Positions 1-11,413 of a stretch of 64,000 nt of DNA are shown piece by piece. The stretch lies in NCBI GenBank assembly GCA_023014335.1, contig JAECYW010000008.1:2294001-2358000 (forward strand), given 5' to 3'. Source of the stretch: Galerina marginata (taxonomy: Eukaryota > Basidiomycota > Agaricomycetes > Agaricales > Galerinaceae). Numbering within the stretch: the stretch's first letter is position 1; every line of letters starts with the position of its first letter. Below the pieces are notes generated by a model. It saw only the letters and a program-made list of their open reading frames with translations, was not told where the DNA came from and ran no database searches. The position numbers and the translations under genes were made by a program.

Positions 1-195
1 TTTTCATGTGACGAGGCATGTCGGAATTTCGGCTGATAACCTGACCGCATATCTCACAAGGGTCACTAGGGTCAGTCTGGACAATGAAAACAATAAGGTC
101 AAGTTAGTAACCAGATAAGATAATAATAAAGAGACGCGTCTACTCACGTGAGCATTACGCGCACGCTTGGTGGCACTGGATCGTTCCGCGGGCAT
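1..195 (-). CDS. C2H2 zinc-finger protein, 5' end only (runs off the left edge)
   Basis: The first exon (195..148) encodes MPAERSSATKRARNAH and ends exactly at a consensus GTGAGT donor. A 71 nt intron ends with CAG at 77-78. The second exon (76..1) stays in frame and reads TDPSDPCEICGQ followed by VISRNSDMPRHMK before leaving the window. The C-x2-C pair and the downstream His fit the first half of a C2H2 zinc finger, so a nucleic-acid-binding or regulatory role is likely. Only about 41 residues are visible, so the second zinc-binding His and any further fingers cannot be checked. The splice phase (0/0) supports the model. Confidence 0.55.
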
Positions 196-1186
196 TGTCG
201 ATTGTTGGTGTGGCTAAGAGTAGTTTGGGGTAATAGGATCTGGGAGCGCTTCTGACTTGATCAGAATGGATTTGGGAGGGATACAGGATTAGGTTCGCGT
301 CGGTGAGACTGGAACCAAAGTGGGAGAGCTGTCAATGGATAACGAAATCCCTCCCATTCATCCCGAACTTATACCCACAGGAAAAGTAGTGGATTGGTTT
401 TCTCCTGGACGCGATAATTCCCATATTAGACCGCGCCGAAGCGCACTTGCCCTCCTGGGACGCCATGAGGCAGCCACTTGTTCAAAAATGCTATACCTGG
501 CAAGAAAAAAAGTGGGTCTGAACCAATCCGCCAGAATCCGAGGGTTTTTTCCCTAATGTAGAAGGTTTTTAGACGGGAACAATGCCTTTTGTCTGGGCAA
601 TCGCAACATGAGGCGGGTGGGTAGCGACGGCGGGCCATGATGAGTGGCACAAAAGAAGAGTTACTGTTCTAGGAATGTTCGGTTGTTGCTGTATGTTTGC
701 GCGCTCAGTGGCTCATGCAGTGCAGACAGAACACGTGCCTATGTGAGGCGGGGACGCCGGAGAAAGGTCGACTGTTATCGAAATGAAAGATTCTGGAGGT
801 GTTTTGCAAGTGTTTTGGGTTTGTGGGCGTGTTTACCCTAATATATCTTTCATTTGGCGCTGTGTTGCAATATAGTACGTAAAGTAACCCTTGTGCGAGC
901 TGCAGCCTGCAAGCGTGTTGAACATTTTAACCGGTTTTAGCCAGCCTGTGCTGGAGTCAAGCTGGAGCTGCTCTGGCCTCTGTGAAGAGAAAGGTCGTTA
1001 CGCAAGAAGCAGCCTTTACGTGCGTGACTGGGATGCAGATAAGCAAAATTAATTAGATTAGACACAGCAATGGCATTCGTACTGAATGAAGCCTTTAATT
1101 TCGAAATTTCAATAGATACTAGATACCCAAATCGTCCGATACCCTACGCAAGAATAAAATAGTCAATAGATAACGCTTCATTTCAA
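196..1186. other. Intergenic, no gene seen
   Basis: This stretch separates the divergent 5' end of the zinc-finger gene from the 3' end of the methyltransferase gene. The open frames in it are short, lack family resemblance and have no convincing splice partners. Confidence 0.5.
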
Positions 1187-2084
1187 TTAAATAACACCAG
1201 GAATAAATTTATACGGCACTCGACTGGCATACTCCTCCCACTCCGCCCCAAAAGTCTCCTTCAGCACCAGATCCTCCGCTCTCAGCCTGACGCTCATACC
1301 GCGGAACGCGAATCCACATTTCAGGAGCCAGAAGCAGGCTAAAGCGCATCCGAAGGGCGTTGAGACACCGCACTCCGCTATCCACGTCCCTGGCGCGCCT
1401 AGGGCGAGCGTCGCTCCTCCGAGGGTGAGATAGACGCCTGTATAGCTTGGGTGCCGGACCCATGCGTATGGCCCGTGTGTGACGAGCTCGTGTTTTGGTC
1501 GGATGGTGATCTCGAATGTGAAAAACGGGCCAAGAGATCTGAAGCACCTTGAACAAGCACGAGTTAGCTTTATATCATATATCAAAACGACCACAAGAAC
1601 ACACCAGACACGCAAAGCAGCCGCAGACACGGAGGAAACCGCTCCGACTATCATCAATGGGTGTATTTCCTGAGATGGCGGCAACAGCAAAGGGTTCCCA
1701 ATTGCGTCACCCCACCCACTGTGGCCAAAAGACGAAAACATGCAGGGCACAACGATCCCAAAAATATTGAGCAGAGCGCCGAGCCACACCATGCACTTGA
1801 GATAATAAATGAAGATTAGTCACAGGTCAAGCAACGCAAGGTGAACGAAAACTGACCTTGCTACAATACGTGATAGACTGCACGAACCGTTCGAAGATTG
1901 TATTCGTACCCTCCGTTCCCGAGCAACAATCTTCGCTCTTGACCGACGGGTTGGGTGGAGACAACGAAAGGTGGACGGACACCGCCGTCGAAAGGAGAAG
2001 GCAGGCCTGAATTGCCGGCACAACCCAGGTCGCGTCAAGGAGGGAGTCGCTATCACTGGCGCTGGCGATAAGCAGGAGGTCCAT
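1187..2084 (-). CDS. ste14: Protein-S-isoprenylcysteine O-methyltransferase (ICMT/Ste14 family)
   Basis: Three exons (2084..1857, 1795..1605, 1547..1187) join to a 259-residue protein. Both introns keep the frame; the 57 nt second intron is itself in frame but is removed because splicing restores the family block RVWCFRSLGPFFTFE. The C-terminal half carries the ICMT signature: RPKHELVTHGPYAWVRHPSYTG, then a hydrophobic hairpin and an acidic KETFGAEWEEYASRV segment, ending IPGVI. Several hydrophobic segments fit a multi-pass ER membrane enzyme. Family knowledge: it carboxyl-methylates the C-terminal prenylated cysteine of CaaX proteins such as Ras and mating pheromones, using S-adenosylmethionine. 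The length is near the family norm of about 240-290 residues. Confidence 0.88.
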
Positions 2085-3394
2085 CGTAATAAAAAATCTC
2101 TCCTGATCGATCCGAGGGGCAGAAGACCGTGGTGACGGCACAGGTGGAAGAGAAAGTTTTAGACTGCTTAGGGCCCTGGGCGAACGAGATGAAATCCTCC
2201 AGCACGGCCCCTTCCTTTTATGCAACCCAGCAATACGGCGAGCCAAAAGACGAAATACTATAGACACACCCGCCAGAGCTTTGATTGCGTCAAAACCGAA
2301 TCAGGACCCTCCCACCGTCACTTTGACTACACCTGGCTGTAATTCTTGATTCTCAGTTTCTCAGCTACTTCCGTCGAGGTCAAGGTGAGAGACGACACCC
2401 GTCGTCGTCGTCAACCAGGAAGTGGTGTGGTGTCAATGCAGAAGGGTTCCGAGTAAGGTCCGTTGAAATTGGCAATGTTGACTCCACCCAACGGTACTCC
2501 ACCGTCAGTTATCGTGCTCTTCGCCACCAAGAGTTAATGGTCTGATAATCTGGCTCAGCCCACGCCGTTGAGGGGCACTCACAGCAGAACCACAGGCAAA
2601 TCGCGCCTTATTCTCGGCCCCAGTCTACCTTCTCCAAGCCGCGGTTCGCGACCTGGATCAAGGTTCTCATTCTCAGAGAGAGAGTATTAGACTCATCCGC
2701 GTAGCCTGTCAGACAAATAAGCTCGCAGGGCCCTCATCAGCTCCGCAGGAAGAACCCAATCACCAAGTTGAGGCAGAAGGGAAAAGGAAGAGTGTATCAT
2801 GAACCTGCGAACCGCGAGACGAGAGAGCCAGACGCGAAGGTGTCACCATCGCTGCTCTGGACCTGCGGGAGGCTTGTCTGGGCTGGGTCGTCGTGGTTGT
2901 CCAGTGTTTCGAATGACGGCGTCGAAGTCACTATAACAGTGCTCTGTTGGTGGAGCCATAACAATAGGTCACCATAACCTCATTGCAGGCCAAAAGTAAT
3001 GCTTGAAGAAAAAATGAAACCCTAAAGCGTCGTGGACAAAGGATTCACCATCCAGACGTCGAGCGAGTCAAGGAAAGGAAAGGAGTCTATGAACGAGTTC
3101 TGACAGTGGACAGCGGACAGGTCAGAGGCGGGAGAATGACGCGATATGAACGCCGTGTTGGACTTCGTGCTTCGAGATGTGGATGAAGGCGAAAGCGTGC
3201 AAAGTTCAAACTGCAAAGTGTGGAGCTCTGCCTTCTCTTGGGTCGACGTTTTTAGGACCCAGTGCAGGTGCCAGCCAGGCTATCTGATGGTACGAAGGTG
3301 CAGAAACTTGCAGCTACTTACTTGACGAGGGGGGCAGATGTCGTCCCCGTCCCATCAAAATTCCGTTGATACTTTCATACAAGTACACCGATTA
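2085..3394. other. Intergenic, no gene seen
   Basis: About 1.3 kb without a recognisable coding signal. It holds the presumed promoter of the Ste14 gene next to 2084. Open frames here are under about 90 codons and not family-like. Confidence 0.45.
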
Positions 3395-4047
3395 GAAGTG
3401 GCTGAGGTTGAGGCTGAGGCTGCAGTGCCACTGCCACTGGCAGAATCAAGCCGACTTCCTTGATCATGAAGGCTGATGGGCATAAGTAAATTTAACCTTC
3501 TGCCATAAAGCCTCCCGCGGGCTGCGGGCTGCAACATTCTCAAAGCAGCACGCGTGCGGGTCGTCTGTGACGGTGTACGCGATATCGATGGGCTGCCAGC
3601 TAGGCTGATCGTCGTATATCCCAACGCGAGTCATGGCGGGTTGGTGAGGCCGCCTCGCCTCGCCTGTCGTCTCTTTCCCCGGGCCCGGGTCCGTGGCTCC
3701 GCCTTCCTTCGCCCACTGTTCGCTGTTCGCCATTCTGAGGTTGAGGCTGAGGCTGAGGCTGTAGTGCCACTGCCACTGGCAGAATCAAGCCCGCTTCCCA
3801 GAACTTCTGCCATAAAGCCTCCCGCGGGCTGCGGGCTGCACCGTTCTCAAAGCAGCACACACGTACAGGCCATCGGTGACGATGTACGCGGTATCGACGG
3901 GCTGCTAGCTGGGCTGACCGTCGTACATCCCGACGCGAGTCATGGCGGGTTGGTGAGGCCGCCTCGCCTCGCCTGTCGTCTCTTTCCCCGGGCCCGGGCC
4001 CGTGGCTCCACCTTCCTTCGCCCGCAGCTCGCAGTTCGCCATTCACG
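3395..4047. repeat. Two-copy imperfect tandem repeat, about 310-340 bp per unit
   Basis: Unit 1 (about 3395-3736) and unit 2 (about 3737-4047) share long identical blocks in the same order: a GAGGCTGAGGCT microrepeat, CAGTGCCACTGCCACTGGCA, CATAAAGCCTCCCGCGGGCT, TCATGGCGGGTTGGTGAGGC and a GC palindrome CCCCGGGCCCGGG. Unit 1 has about 30 extra bases near 3465-3500. The 236-codon open frame across this region follows the repeat rather than any protein family, so I treat it as non-coding. The repeat lies just upstream of the triplicated esterase 5' region and may come from the same unstable locus. Confidence 0.8.
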
Positions 4048-4718
4048 AAACCTGACGCGAATAGAAGAACCCATCGGCCCGACGGTCTGGCACCGGCGCT
4101 GGCGTCAAGTCCTCCACGTTACAGGTGCTAAGAAAAGCAGCCGCATGCGTGGCCTCCACAGCTCATGGGTCCTTCCGCCCAAGACAAGGGACAAGGGGCC
4201 GAGAACTATAAATACGCCTGGAGTGGCATCCGTGTTCAACATCCCGGTAGCAGGTCCGGTGTAGCGGACTCGGAGAAGGTGTTATCGATATGAAGATCCG
4301 GTCGAGGGCAAATTGCCGCACTTCAGTGCGAAGAGGGCTCTGAGTACCAAGGGGGCGGTAATTGGAGTGGTGACATGCTCGCTGAGCGCTGAGTACTGAG
4401 TGCCAGCACAACTTCAAGCATTGAAGCTGAAGCACGATGTCATTCACATTCGCCGCCAGTTGCCCGTTTTGCTGTCCTGCCAAAGAGACGGACCGGTCCT
4501 CCCGTTTGTCGTTGCGTACGAAGACTAGACGAAACGACGGAACTCGGGAGGCTGAGAAGCGTACATTGTGGAACTCATGACGCCCTGCCTTTCCAATTTT
4601 TTTTTTTGATTTAAGATGTGCGTTGGCGAAGAAGGCTTTGGACAGGCAGGAAGGAATAAGAGATACAACACAAACACCTTCAAGTACAGTCTGAGGAAAC
4701 TCTCAGCCAAAACTAAGA

Positions 4719-4960
4719 ATGGGTTCGCTTTCCACGCACCTTGAGAAGTATAGTCGCATTCGCATCCTCAATTCGCATTACTGCCCGCGCACGCGAGTGC
4801 AACCCGCCGCTCCACCTCTTCTCCTCTGTCCTCTGTCCTCTGAAAAACCCCATCGACCAGTCCCAAATAACCGCCTTCATCCCCTTTGGCTTTGGCGACA
4901 GCTACACCGACACCGACACCGACACAGACACCTTCTCCGGACGACGGTCGAGGACGTCAA
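4719..4960 (+). pseudogene. Truncated relic of the neighbouring SGNH/GDSL esterase
   Basis: From about 4840 the frame reads KNPIDQSQITAFIPFGFGDS and then YTD repeated, matching KNPLGQSQITAFVPFGDSYT in the intact gene at 5746. The ATG at 4719 is in another frame from this match, so a frameshift separates them. After the catalytic GDS the sequence runs into an expanded ACCGAC(A/C) hexamer coding TD-TD-TD-TD and then leaves homology. Everything after block I of the SGNH fold is missing, so it cannot encode an active enzyme. It arose with the upstream-region triplication. Confidence 0.75.
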
Positions 4961-5515
4961 AGCAAGCTTGAGATTGACCATTTTTCAAGGTTTGGAATAT
5001 CAAGTTCCAAATTCCCGCACTTCAATGTGAAGACGGGTCTGAGTACCGATGCCCAAGGGGAAGTAATAGTAGTGACAATTGGAGCGATGGCATGTTTGTT
5101 GAGTGCCAGCGCAAGCATTGAATATTGAAGATTGAAGCTGAAGCACAATGTCATTCGCTGTCGTCGTCCAGCCGGATCGCGGACCGCGATCCGCGATCCG
5201 GGCATACCGATTTGTTGGTGAGGTGGACGAAGGTTGGTTGGACGAAACGTCGTCGTTCAACATTCTGGCAGCGGGTACGGGGTGCGGAGAGGAGCGGCAA
5301 CAAGGTCGGGGTCGGGGATCGAGGGTCGTCAAATCAAGCATAGGATTGATGATTTTCAGAGGATTAGAATGTTGCGTTCCAAATTGCGCATTCCAGTCAT
5401 TGAGTCAAGGGGCAGTAATTGGAGTGATAACACGTTGGCTGGGTGCCAGCACAACTTACAACCGTTGGAGCTGAAGCACGATGTCTTCCTTTGCTGTCGT
5501 CCTGCCAGGGAGACG

Positions 5516-5534
5516 GGATCGCGGTCCGCGATCC
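5516..5534. promoter_or_regulatory. 19 bp GC-rich palindrome in the esterase promoter
   Basis: GGATCGCGGTCCGCGATCC is a perfect inverted repeat around a single central base. Copy B of the upstream region carries the same palindrome at 5174-5192 with the other central base, followed by another GCGATCC half-site. Copy A has the shorter palindrome GGACCGGTCC at 4490-4499 in the equivalent place. The site is about 212 bp before the esterase start. A role as a dimeric regulator site is inference. Confidence 0.4.
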
Positions 5535-5745
5535 GGCCCTCCCGTTTGTCGCTGGGGATGGACGAAACGACGACAGGAGAAGCGTACATTGGGAACTCGT
5601 GATGCCCTGAAATTAAAAAAATGCGTTGGCGAACGTCGAAGAAGGATTGAGTGTAGACAGGAATATTAATAAGGGATATAACATAACACCTTCTGGTCAA
5701 GCTTCAAGTTTCGAGTTCAAGAAACTATCAGCCAAACCATTGAAG

Positions 5746-7027
5746 ATGGTCACCTTGAAAAGTTTATCCTTATTCGCATTCGCATTACTAGCCGCGAGTA
5801 CGAGCCCCATTCTCGCATCAGCGACTCTGAAAAACCCGCTCGGCCAATCCCAAATAACAGCCTTCGTCCCGTTTGGCGATAGCTACACCGATACGTTCTC
5901 CCCTTCCAACGGGGGAACTGCGTGGCCCGTGTATGCCGTCGGGTATGCGTCCAGCAGCGTCGGCGTTGGTAGCGATGTAGAGGATGGTGAAAGCAATGTA
6001 GAGAACGGCGAAAATAGAGGCGGCCAACCCAAAGCCAAAGTCGAGGTCGGACTCTTCCCATTCGCTCGATCAGGCGCGACGTGCTCGAACAACATCACGA
6101 ACCGGCCGTTCCCCAGTGTGTTCGAGAGTCAACTCCCGCTTTGGGAGATGGAAAAAGCGAATGGGAGCTTGGGGTACCTCGCTGATGAGGCAAAAGGCTT
6201 AGGCTTAAGGGAGGCTAATAGTAAAAAGGAGGAGGCGGCTCTGTATTTCCTGTGGATCGGCACGAACGATGTTGGGGATAACGGGCTGCTGACGGGACAT
6301 GGGGCGCGTGGGGCGAGTTTGGTGGATGTTATGGGGTGTGCGGTGGATTGGGTCCGGGTGGTTTATGAGAGCGGGGGACGGAATTTCGTTTTTGCGAATG
6401 TGAGCTTTACATTTGTTTGATTCCTATCTTGGGGAGCGGAACTGGAGCTGAACCGTTTCAGATGCTCCCACTGCAGCGCACCCCGCTGTATTCAGCCAAC
6501 TCGTACGTCAACCATTATTGGACGGCGCAGCGGAACACGACGGAGTGGAACGTGGTCATGAGCGAGCTTGTGCTCTCTGGAAACGCGTTGACGAGGCTTA
6601 TGCTGCAGGCTTTGGTGCCGTCTTTGCCTGGGGCGCATCTCGGTGCGTGTTCTTTCTTATCCTACGCCAAAATCAGCACCCATAAGTAGAGGTTTAGGTA
6701 TTTTCGACACGTACAGTTTGTTCAACGACATCCTCGACCGGCCATCAGTGTACTTGAACGGAACGGCGCCGCTTAACACTACAGGAGCAGTCAAGTCCTG
6801 CGTGTATCAGCTGAATGAGTTGACAGGCGACTCGGGGGATTGTACGATAGCACAGGGCGGTGCCAGAGACAGTTTTGTTTGGTGAGCATATTTTCTTGCT
6901 TGTAAAAGGCGTATATATAGAGAGAGTTTCATGATCTAGGTTCGACGAGTTGCATCCGAGCGAGCAGTCTGGTCGTGTGTTGGCGAGAGAGATGGCGAAA
7001 GTTATCAAAGGGCAGGAAAGCGACTAG
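5746..7027 (+). CDS. Secreted SGNH/GDSL esterase (CE16-like acetylesterase)
   Basis: Four exons (5746..6399, 6462..6642, 6698..6881, 6940..7027) give 368 residues. Residues 1 to about 25 form a signal peptide. The SGNH blocks are present: FGDSYTD with nucleophile Ser46, GTND with Asn174, and a C-terminal FDELHPS with Asp342 and His345 completing the triad. Several Asn-X-Ser/Thr sites suggest N-glycosylation. The layout matches fungal CE16 acetylesterases, which remove acetyl groups from hemicellulose oligosaccharides outside the cell; the exact substrate is inference. All introns have GT..AG ends and the exons sum to whole codons. The upstream DNA is triplicated. The next gene starts only 128 bp after the stop. 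Confidence 0.88.
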
Positions 7028-7155
7028 ATGAGTTGGTTGATGTAATAATTAGTGGACAGCCACAACTACGCTTCTGATTTTGCCACGCGATGAGGGTCGT
7101 CTTCCACTAACCATCACCACGATCTACTAGCAGGGCCCACAACGATCTGAGCACG

Positions 7156-9297
7156 ATGCTGCAAAGCCCGACAGGCCCGTCGAGCTGGCTGAAAGTATCG
7201 CCGCTCGAGGTGCTCATCACCCGCGCCTGCGAGCCTTCTCTACAAGAGCCAAACTACGCAATCCACCTCGAAGTCGCAGAATACATCACCCAGAAAAAGG
7301 CAAACAAGTGCGTACTCCAAATCCACACCATCTCTATCCTACCCCCATCGCTCACTACCACACCCCCCATAGCCCACGAGAAGCAGCGATGATGATCGCC
7401 CGCCTCGCCAACCACCGCAACCCCCACATCGCCATCCTCTCCCTCGCCCTGCTCGACACCCTCGTCCAATCCTGCGGCTACCCCTTCCACCTCCAGATAT
7501 CCACAAAGGAGTTCCTCAACGAGCTCGTCCGCCGCTTCCCCGAACGCCCCCCGCCCTTCCCGGGCCCGGTCATGTCCCGCATCCTTGAGCTTATTAATGG
7601 GTGGAAGGAGGGCATCTGCGCGGAGAGTAGGTGGAAGGAGGATCTGGGGAATATTAGGGATATGCATAGGCTGTTGACGTTTAAGGGTTATCGGTTTAGA
7701 GATGCTCCTAGAGCGTCCAGCGCTGCTACCAATGCCACCGCAGTCAGTGTTGCTTTCCTCTTCTTTTGATCTCATTTTATCCTACATACTTACCAACACC
7801 CACCCTAGAACCTCAAATCAGCAGAAGAGCTCGAAGAAGAAGACCGCGCCGCCCAATCCGCCAAACTCCAAGAGCTCATCCGCAGAGGCACCCCGCGCGA
7901 CCTCGCCGCCGCCCAAGAACTCATGAAAGCACTCGCAGGCGCGAACCCAGACGCCAAGCCCGATTACCGCTCGCAGGCCCTCACCGAGCTCAATAAGCTC
8001 GAGCAGAAGGTGATTCTGCTTAATGAGATGCTGGATAATGTGGATGCGGAGAGGGGGGAGAGGTTCGTTTCGGGCGATGCGTATGATGTGGGTCTTTTTT
8101 TTCTTTTGGCTTTTGGAAGATGGGTTCGATGCTTATTGGATGGTGTAGCAAGTATCGTCGATCCTTATTACCGCCCGACCGAAACTGCAAAAATGGATAT
8201 CAGACGCAGAGACAGAGGACCCAGAATCGCTCGGTACGTCCTTATATCCTCCCCCTCCCTGCTTTGAAATGTTATCATACAACCCACTCACATATCCCAC
8301 CACATCAGACACATTCCTCCAAATAAACGACCAAATCAACACCGTCCTCACACGCTACGAAGCATTCAAGAAAGGCGACTACTCCTTCGCGTCAAACCCT
8401 ATACCCCAAGAACTGTCCGCCTCCTCTGCCTCTAACTCCGGCTCAGGTGGCGGCGGTATATCCCTAATCGACTTTGACGACAGCGCACCACCCACAGGAG
8501 CAGGAGCAGGGGCGGGTGGACCAGCAGCCGACCTCTCAGGTCTGTTCGGGTCTCCCCCGCTTGGCCAGCAGCAGCAGCAGTTCGGCATGCCGCCTAGTTA
8601 TGTGGGTGGTATGATGGCCCAGCCCCAGTTCAATCCCCAACAACAACAACCCCTACAAATGGCACCCCACGCGCCAACCCCGCTATTCCACAACGGCGCC
8701 GGGTTCACGCGGCCCACTTCCATGTCTCCTCCCCAGTCCCAGTCCCAGCCTCAGTCTTCCCATCAACATCAAGCGTATTCACACCAAGCGCAATCGCAGT
8801 CCGCAACACCGCCCGCATCGATAGTCTTACCCGGTACACCCCAGCCGCAGCCTGGCTCTCACTCTCAGGTGCCTAATTACTTTGGGAATGGAGGAGGAGG
8901 AGGGGCGGTTGGAAAGGTTCCTATGGGCTCGGGGATGGGTTCGGGGATGGGTGCGGGGATGGGTGCGGGGATGGGCTCTGGAATGGGTGCGAGGGTGGGC
9001 ATTGGTGCTGGAATGGGGATGGGTGCTGGGATGGGGATGGGTGCGGGTGCGGGGATGGGTATGGGTATGGGCGGGATGAGTGCTGGAATGGGCGGGATGG
9101 GGGCTGGGATGGGAGGAATGAGCGGAATGGGTACGCCATATGGAGGACAAGGCCAACAAGTCCCGATGCCTATGTACGCAGCCCACCAACAACAGCCGCA
9201 GGCCGTGCAACAGGGTGGTGCAGCGACTGGCAGCACCGGTGCGGGTGCGGGTGCGCAGGGTAAAGACCCTTTCGCAGATCTGGCGGGGTTGTTCTGA
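7156..9297 (+). CDS. VHS-GAT domain adaptor protein (TOM1/GGA/Lsb5-like)
   Basis: Five exons (7156..7307, 7373..7742, 7809..8087, 8149..8233, 8309..9297) encode 624 residues. Residues 1 to about 150 form a VHS domain: the block ANHRNPHIAILSLALLDTL, then CGYPFHLQISTKEFLNELVR. Residues about 180-315 form a GAT-type three-helix region (EELEEEDRAAQSAKLQELIR, then ..NKLEQKVILLNEMLDNV.. and ..QINTVLTRYEAFKKGDY). The rest is Gln/Pro-rich with a Gly-Met repeat (about 500-571), ending in KDPFADLAGLF, where DPF resembles an AP-2/clathrin-adaptor-binding motif. Such proteins bind ubiquitinated cargo and clathrin at Golgi or endosomes. There is no GAE ear domain, so it is closer to TOM1/Lsb5-like proteins than to full GGAs. 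Confidence 0.88.
8923..9135 (+). repeat. Coding Gly-Met minisatellite
   Basis: Tandem variants of GGGATGGGTGCG and GGGATGGGTTCG encode repeated GM-GA/GS units inside the VHS-GAT protein tail. The array stays in frame. Its purity suggests length polymorphism between strains. Confidence 0.7.
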
Positions 9298-11413
9298 TCT
9301 TGGGTTATTATCTGTACTCTATCGTCGGGGTCAGCGCCTCGGGGAGCGATGTGTTGTCAAATCGAGGTGAGGTGAGGTATCTGGTAGTGGTAGAACGCGG
9401 GCGGGTGTGGCATGCATACGGCACGTACATACAGTTTTTACATTGACAACCCTGGAATCTACTTTATTTCTCTTCTGTCGAGTCTCTGACATCATTTTTA
9501 TTATTTCTTTTTCTTGATGTTGCTTTTATAACATTTATTTTATTGAAAGTATCACAAACTCGGTTTGCACGATTATTTGCACGATTACAATTACATTCGG
9601 ATTCTTGGATAGCGTGATGCCGTTGACCACTTTAAATTTCTTCTGCCAGTGCCAGTGCCCGTGGCGACTTAGACGGCGACCCACAGGAACGGTGTACTTT
9701 CGGTTCTCTGAATCCTATCTGGGCCTCGAGCTCTCTTTCTTTCAGCTTGTTAGGTCGTGCGACCACCGTCTGGGTCTGGCGTGTCAGAGCGTACATCATC
9801 GATATCGGTGAAAACAACCTACCATGCCTGCCGCGGCGGAGAAATACGATGATCTTAGGCCTGACGACAACTTGCCACACTGGCAGCAGTGCTAGGATAT
9901 CCGAGCCCGATATGCACTTGTCGATTGATCATGGAATGGCGGGCTGGATTCGGATGTGGTAGCGCCGTCCGGTTTTCTGGGTTTGCCGGTTTTCTACGAG
10001 TAGTTACCGTGCAGAATTTGTGTGGTGACATTATTCATAGCATTCCTCCGAATCAGACTCTTATGGACGATGTCGAACCACCTGCGCCCTTTTTTTATCG
10101 GTTTGATTCTTTATACCCTTGGTCGCCCCTTCATGTGTGATTTTCTTCGGCCTTAGGATCCTCGCCCATGCCGCTCAGAACCCCGTCTGACGCACGATGC
10201 TCTTCTTGCGGTGGTAGCCAAGGGGATCACAGCGGCGCGAGCTCGAAGGGTGTAGTTCAGATTCTTAAATGAAAATGCAAACTCAGTGATCCAGAATCCC
10301 CAGAGCGGCCCAGTGGCAGACCGCCTCTTCAGGTTGTGTCTCCTTGTCGTGTCCCCATGGCCATCAGTAGTTTGGCGATTAGCTTTTTTCCGCTTGTACG
10401 AGTAAAGAAAGCGGCGAAAAGTGAAGAAAGCGGCAGGTCGAAAAAACTAGGTGTCAATCGGCAAAAAGCTGGCGTTGAGACCTGCTGATTTGGCAGTGAT
10501 TTTCTCTGAAAACACCTTATCTCAAAGGAAATTTAATACAAAAAGCGAAAAAGTAAAGTGCTAACTTGCTGATGCTTGGCAGTTTTATGTTGGTAGCATT
10601 GATATCATGCCGCAATTTGTGCGATGCGGGAGGCGTCGTGGTGGCAGGGTGTTTTAATAAATACGCAGGACTGCAGCACATCCCTCTTGGATCCCTCTTT
10701 CCGAACGACGCGTCTGAATTTGATCTGAATCAGTTCGAAGTCCGCGGTAGTTGAATCCGTCCACCCGATTTGGGTATCTCACTACCAAATTGGGTAGCTT
10801 TTCTGATCCGACAGACTATCGCACTCCCGTTACTTTGACTCAGGGCGTTTGTCAAATGCGTATATAACCCTCGCTTCTGACACTTCGTAGTTTTTTCCGG
10901 CCTTCTTAATTTTAAATTTGGGATAGTCGTAGGACTTCCGTTCATCCCTGATGTGCCTGGAGCTAAAGTGAGGGCCCCCTGCTGTCAACTATGTCCCACA
11001 CAATACTACATTCTAAACCTTCAGTTATTGAAATGTTCAACTTTCAATGTCAATCTCACTGTTATACCTCTAGTATTCACACTTAAGAAGTCTAGAATTT
11101 GACCCAGGTCAGCAAGAGCGCCTTAAGCCCACACCGTAAAGACAACGGCGACAGATCATCCCGCTCTCTCCCCTCAGGCTTCCACTGATCCACTGCTATT
11201 TCTAATACTCCGATGACAGGATGTCAAGTCACTCTAAAACAAGGTCAGTTATTTTAGGCCTAGGTACCGCAGGGACGGTGAGTATACGAGGCTTTCTGCC
11301 ACTGGCCAGCAGTGGGAATATGGATGCTCTGTAAAAAATGATATAAAGTTCAGAGACTCTCGCATCTGTCAGTGGTTCAGTGTTTTCCCCAAAGCTACCT
11401 TGCGCGAAAAGAT
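9298..11413. other. Intergenic, 2.1 kb, no gene seen
   Basis: AT- and T-rich stretches follow the adaptor gene (about 9480-9600, likely its 3' end). No frame longer than about 85 codons shows family features, and I found no splice-linked exon set on either strand. Confidence 0.4.

Larger units (their letters stand above)
4228..5890 (+). repeat. Three degenerate tandem copies of the esterase upstream/5' region
   Basis: Copy A (about 4228-4960), copy B (about 4955-5250) and copy C (about 5240-5890) align in order. Shared landmarks are a 'GTTCAACAT..C.GG.AGC.GG' block (A, C), CAAATT(G/C)C(G/C)CA.TTC followed by GAGT...AAGGGG.(A/C)GTAAT, TGAGTGCCAGC.CAA, GCTGAAGCAC(G/A)ATGTC, CTGTCGTC.TCC.GCC and GACGAAACG. 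Copies A and C also share AGAAGCGTACATTG.GGAACTC, a GCGTTGGCGAA block and a signal-peptide-like coding start. Only copy C continues into the intact esterase. Copy A holds a truncated relic and copy B keeps only promoter-like sequence. Confidence 0.75.

Noticed and set aside
3554..4264. 236-codon open frame on the plus strand
   Set aside because: It follows the two-copy DNA repeat, has Arg/Pro-rich repeat text, no family features, and an equally long frame exists on the opposite strand; GC-rich repeat artefact.
8827..9236. Pro/His/Thr-rich frames on the minus strand (119-127 codons)
   Set aside because: Shadows of the Gly-Met minisatellite of the VHS-GAT gene.
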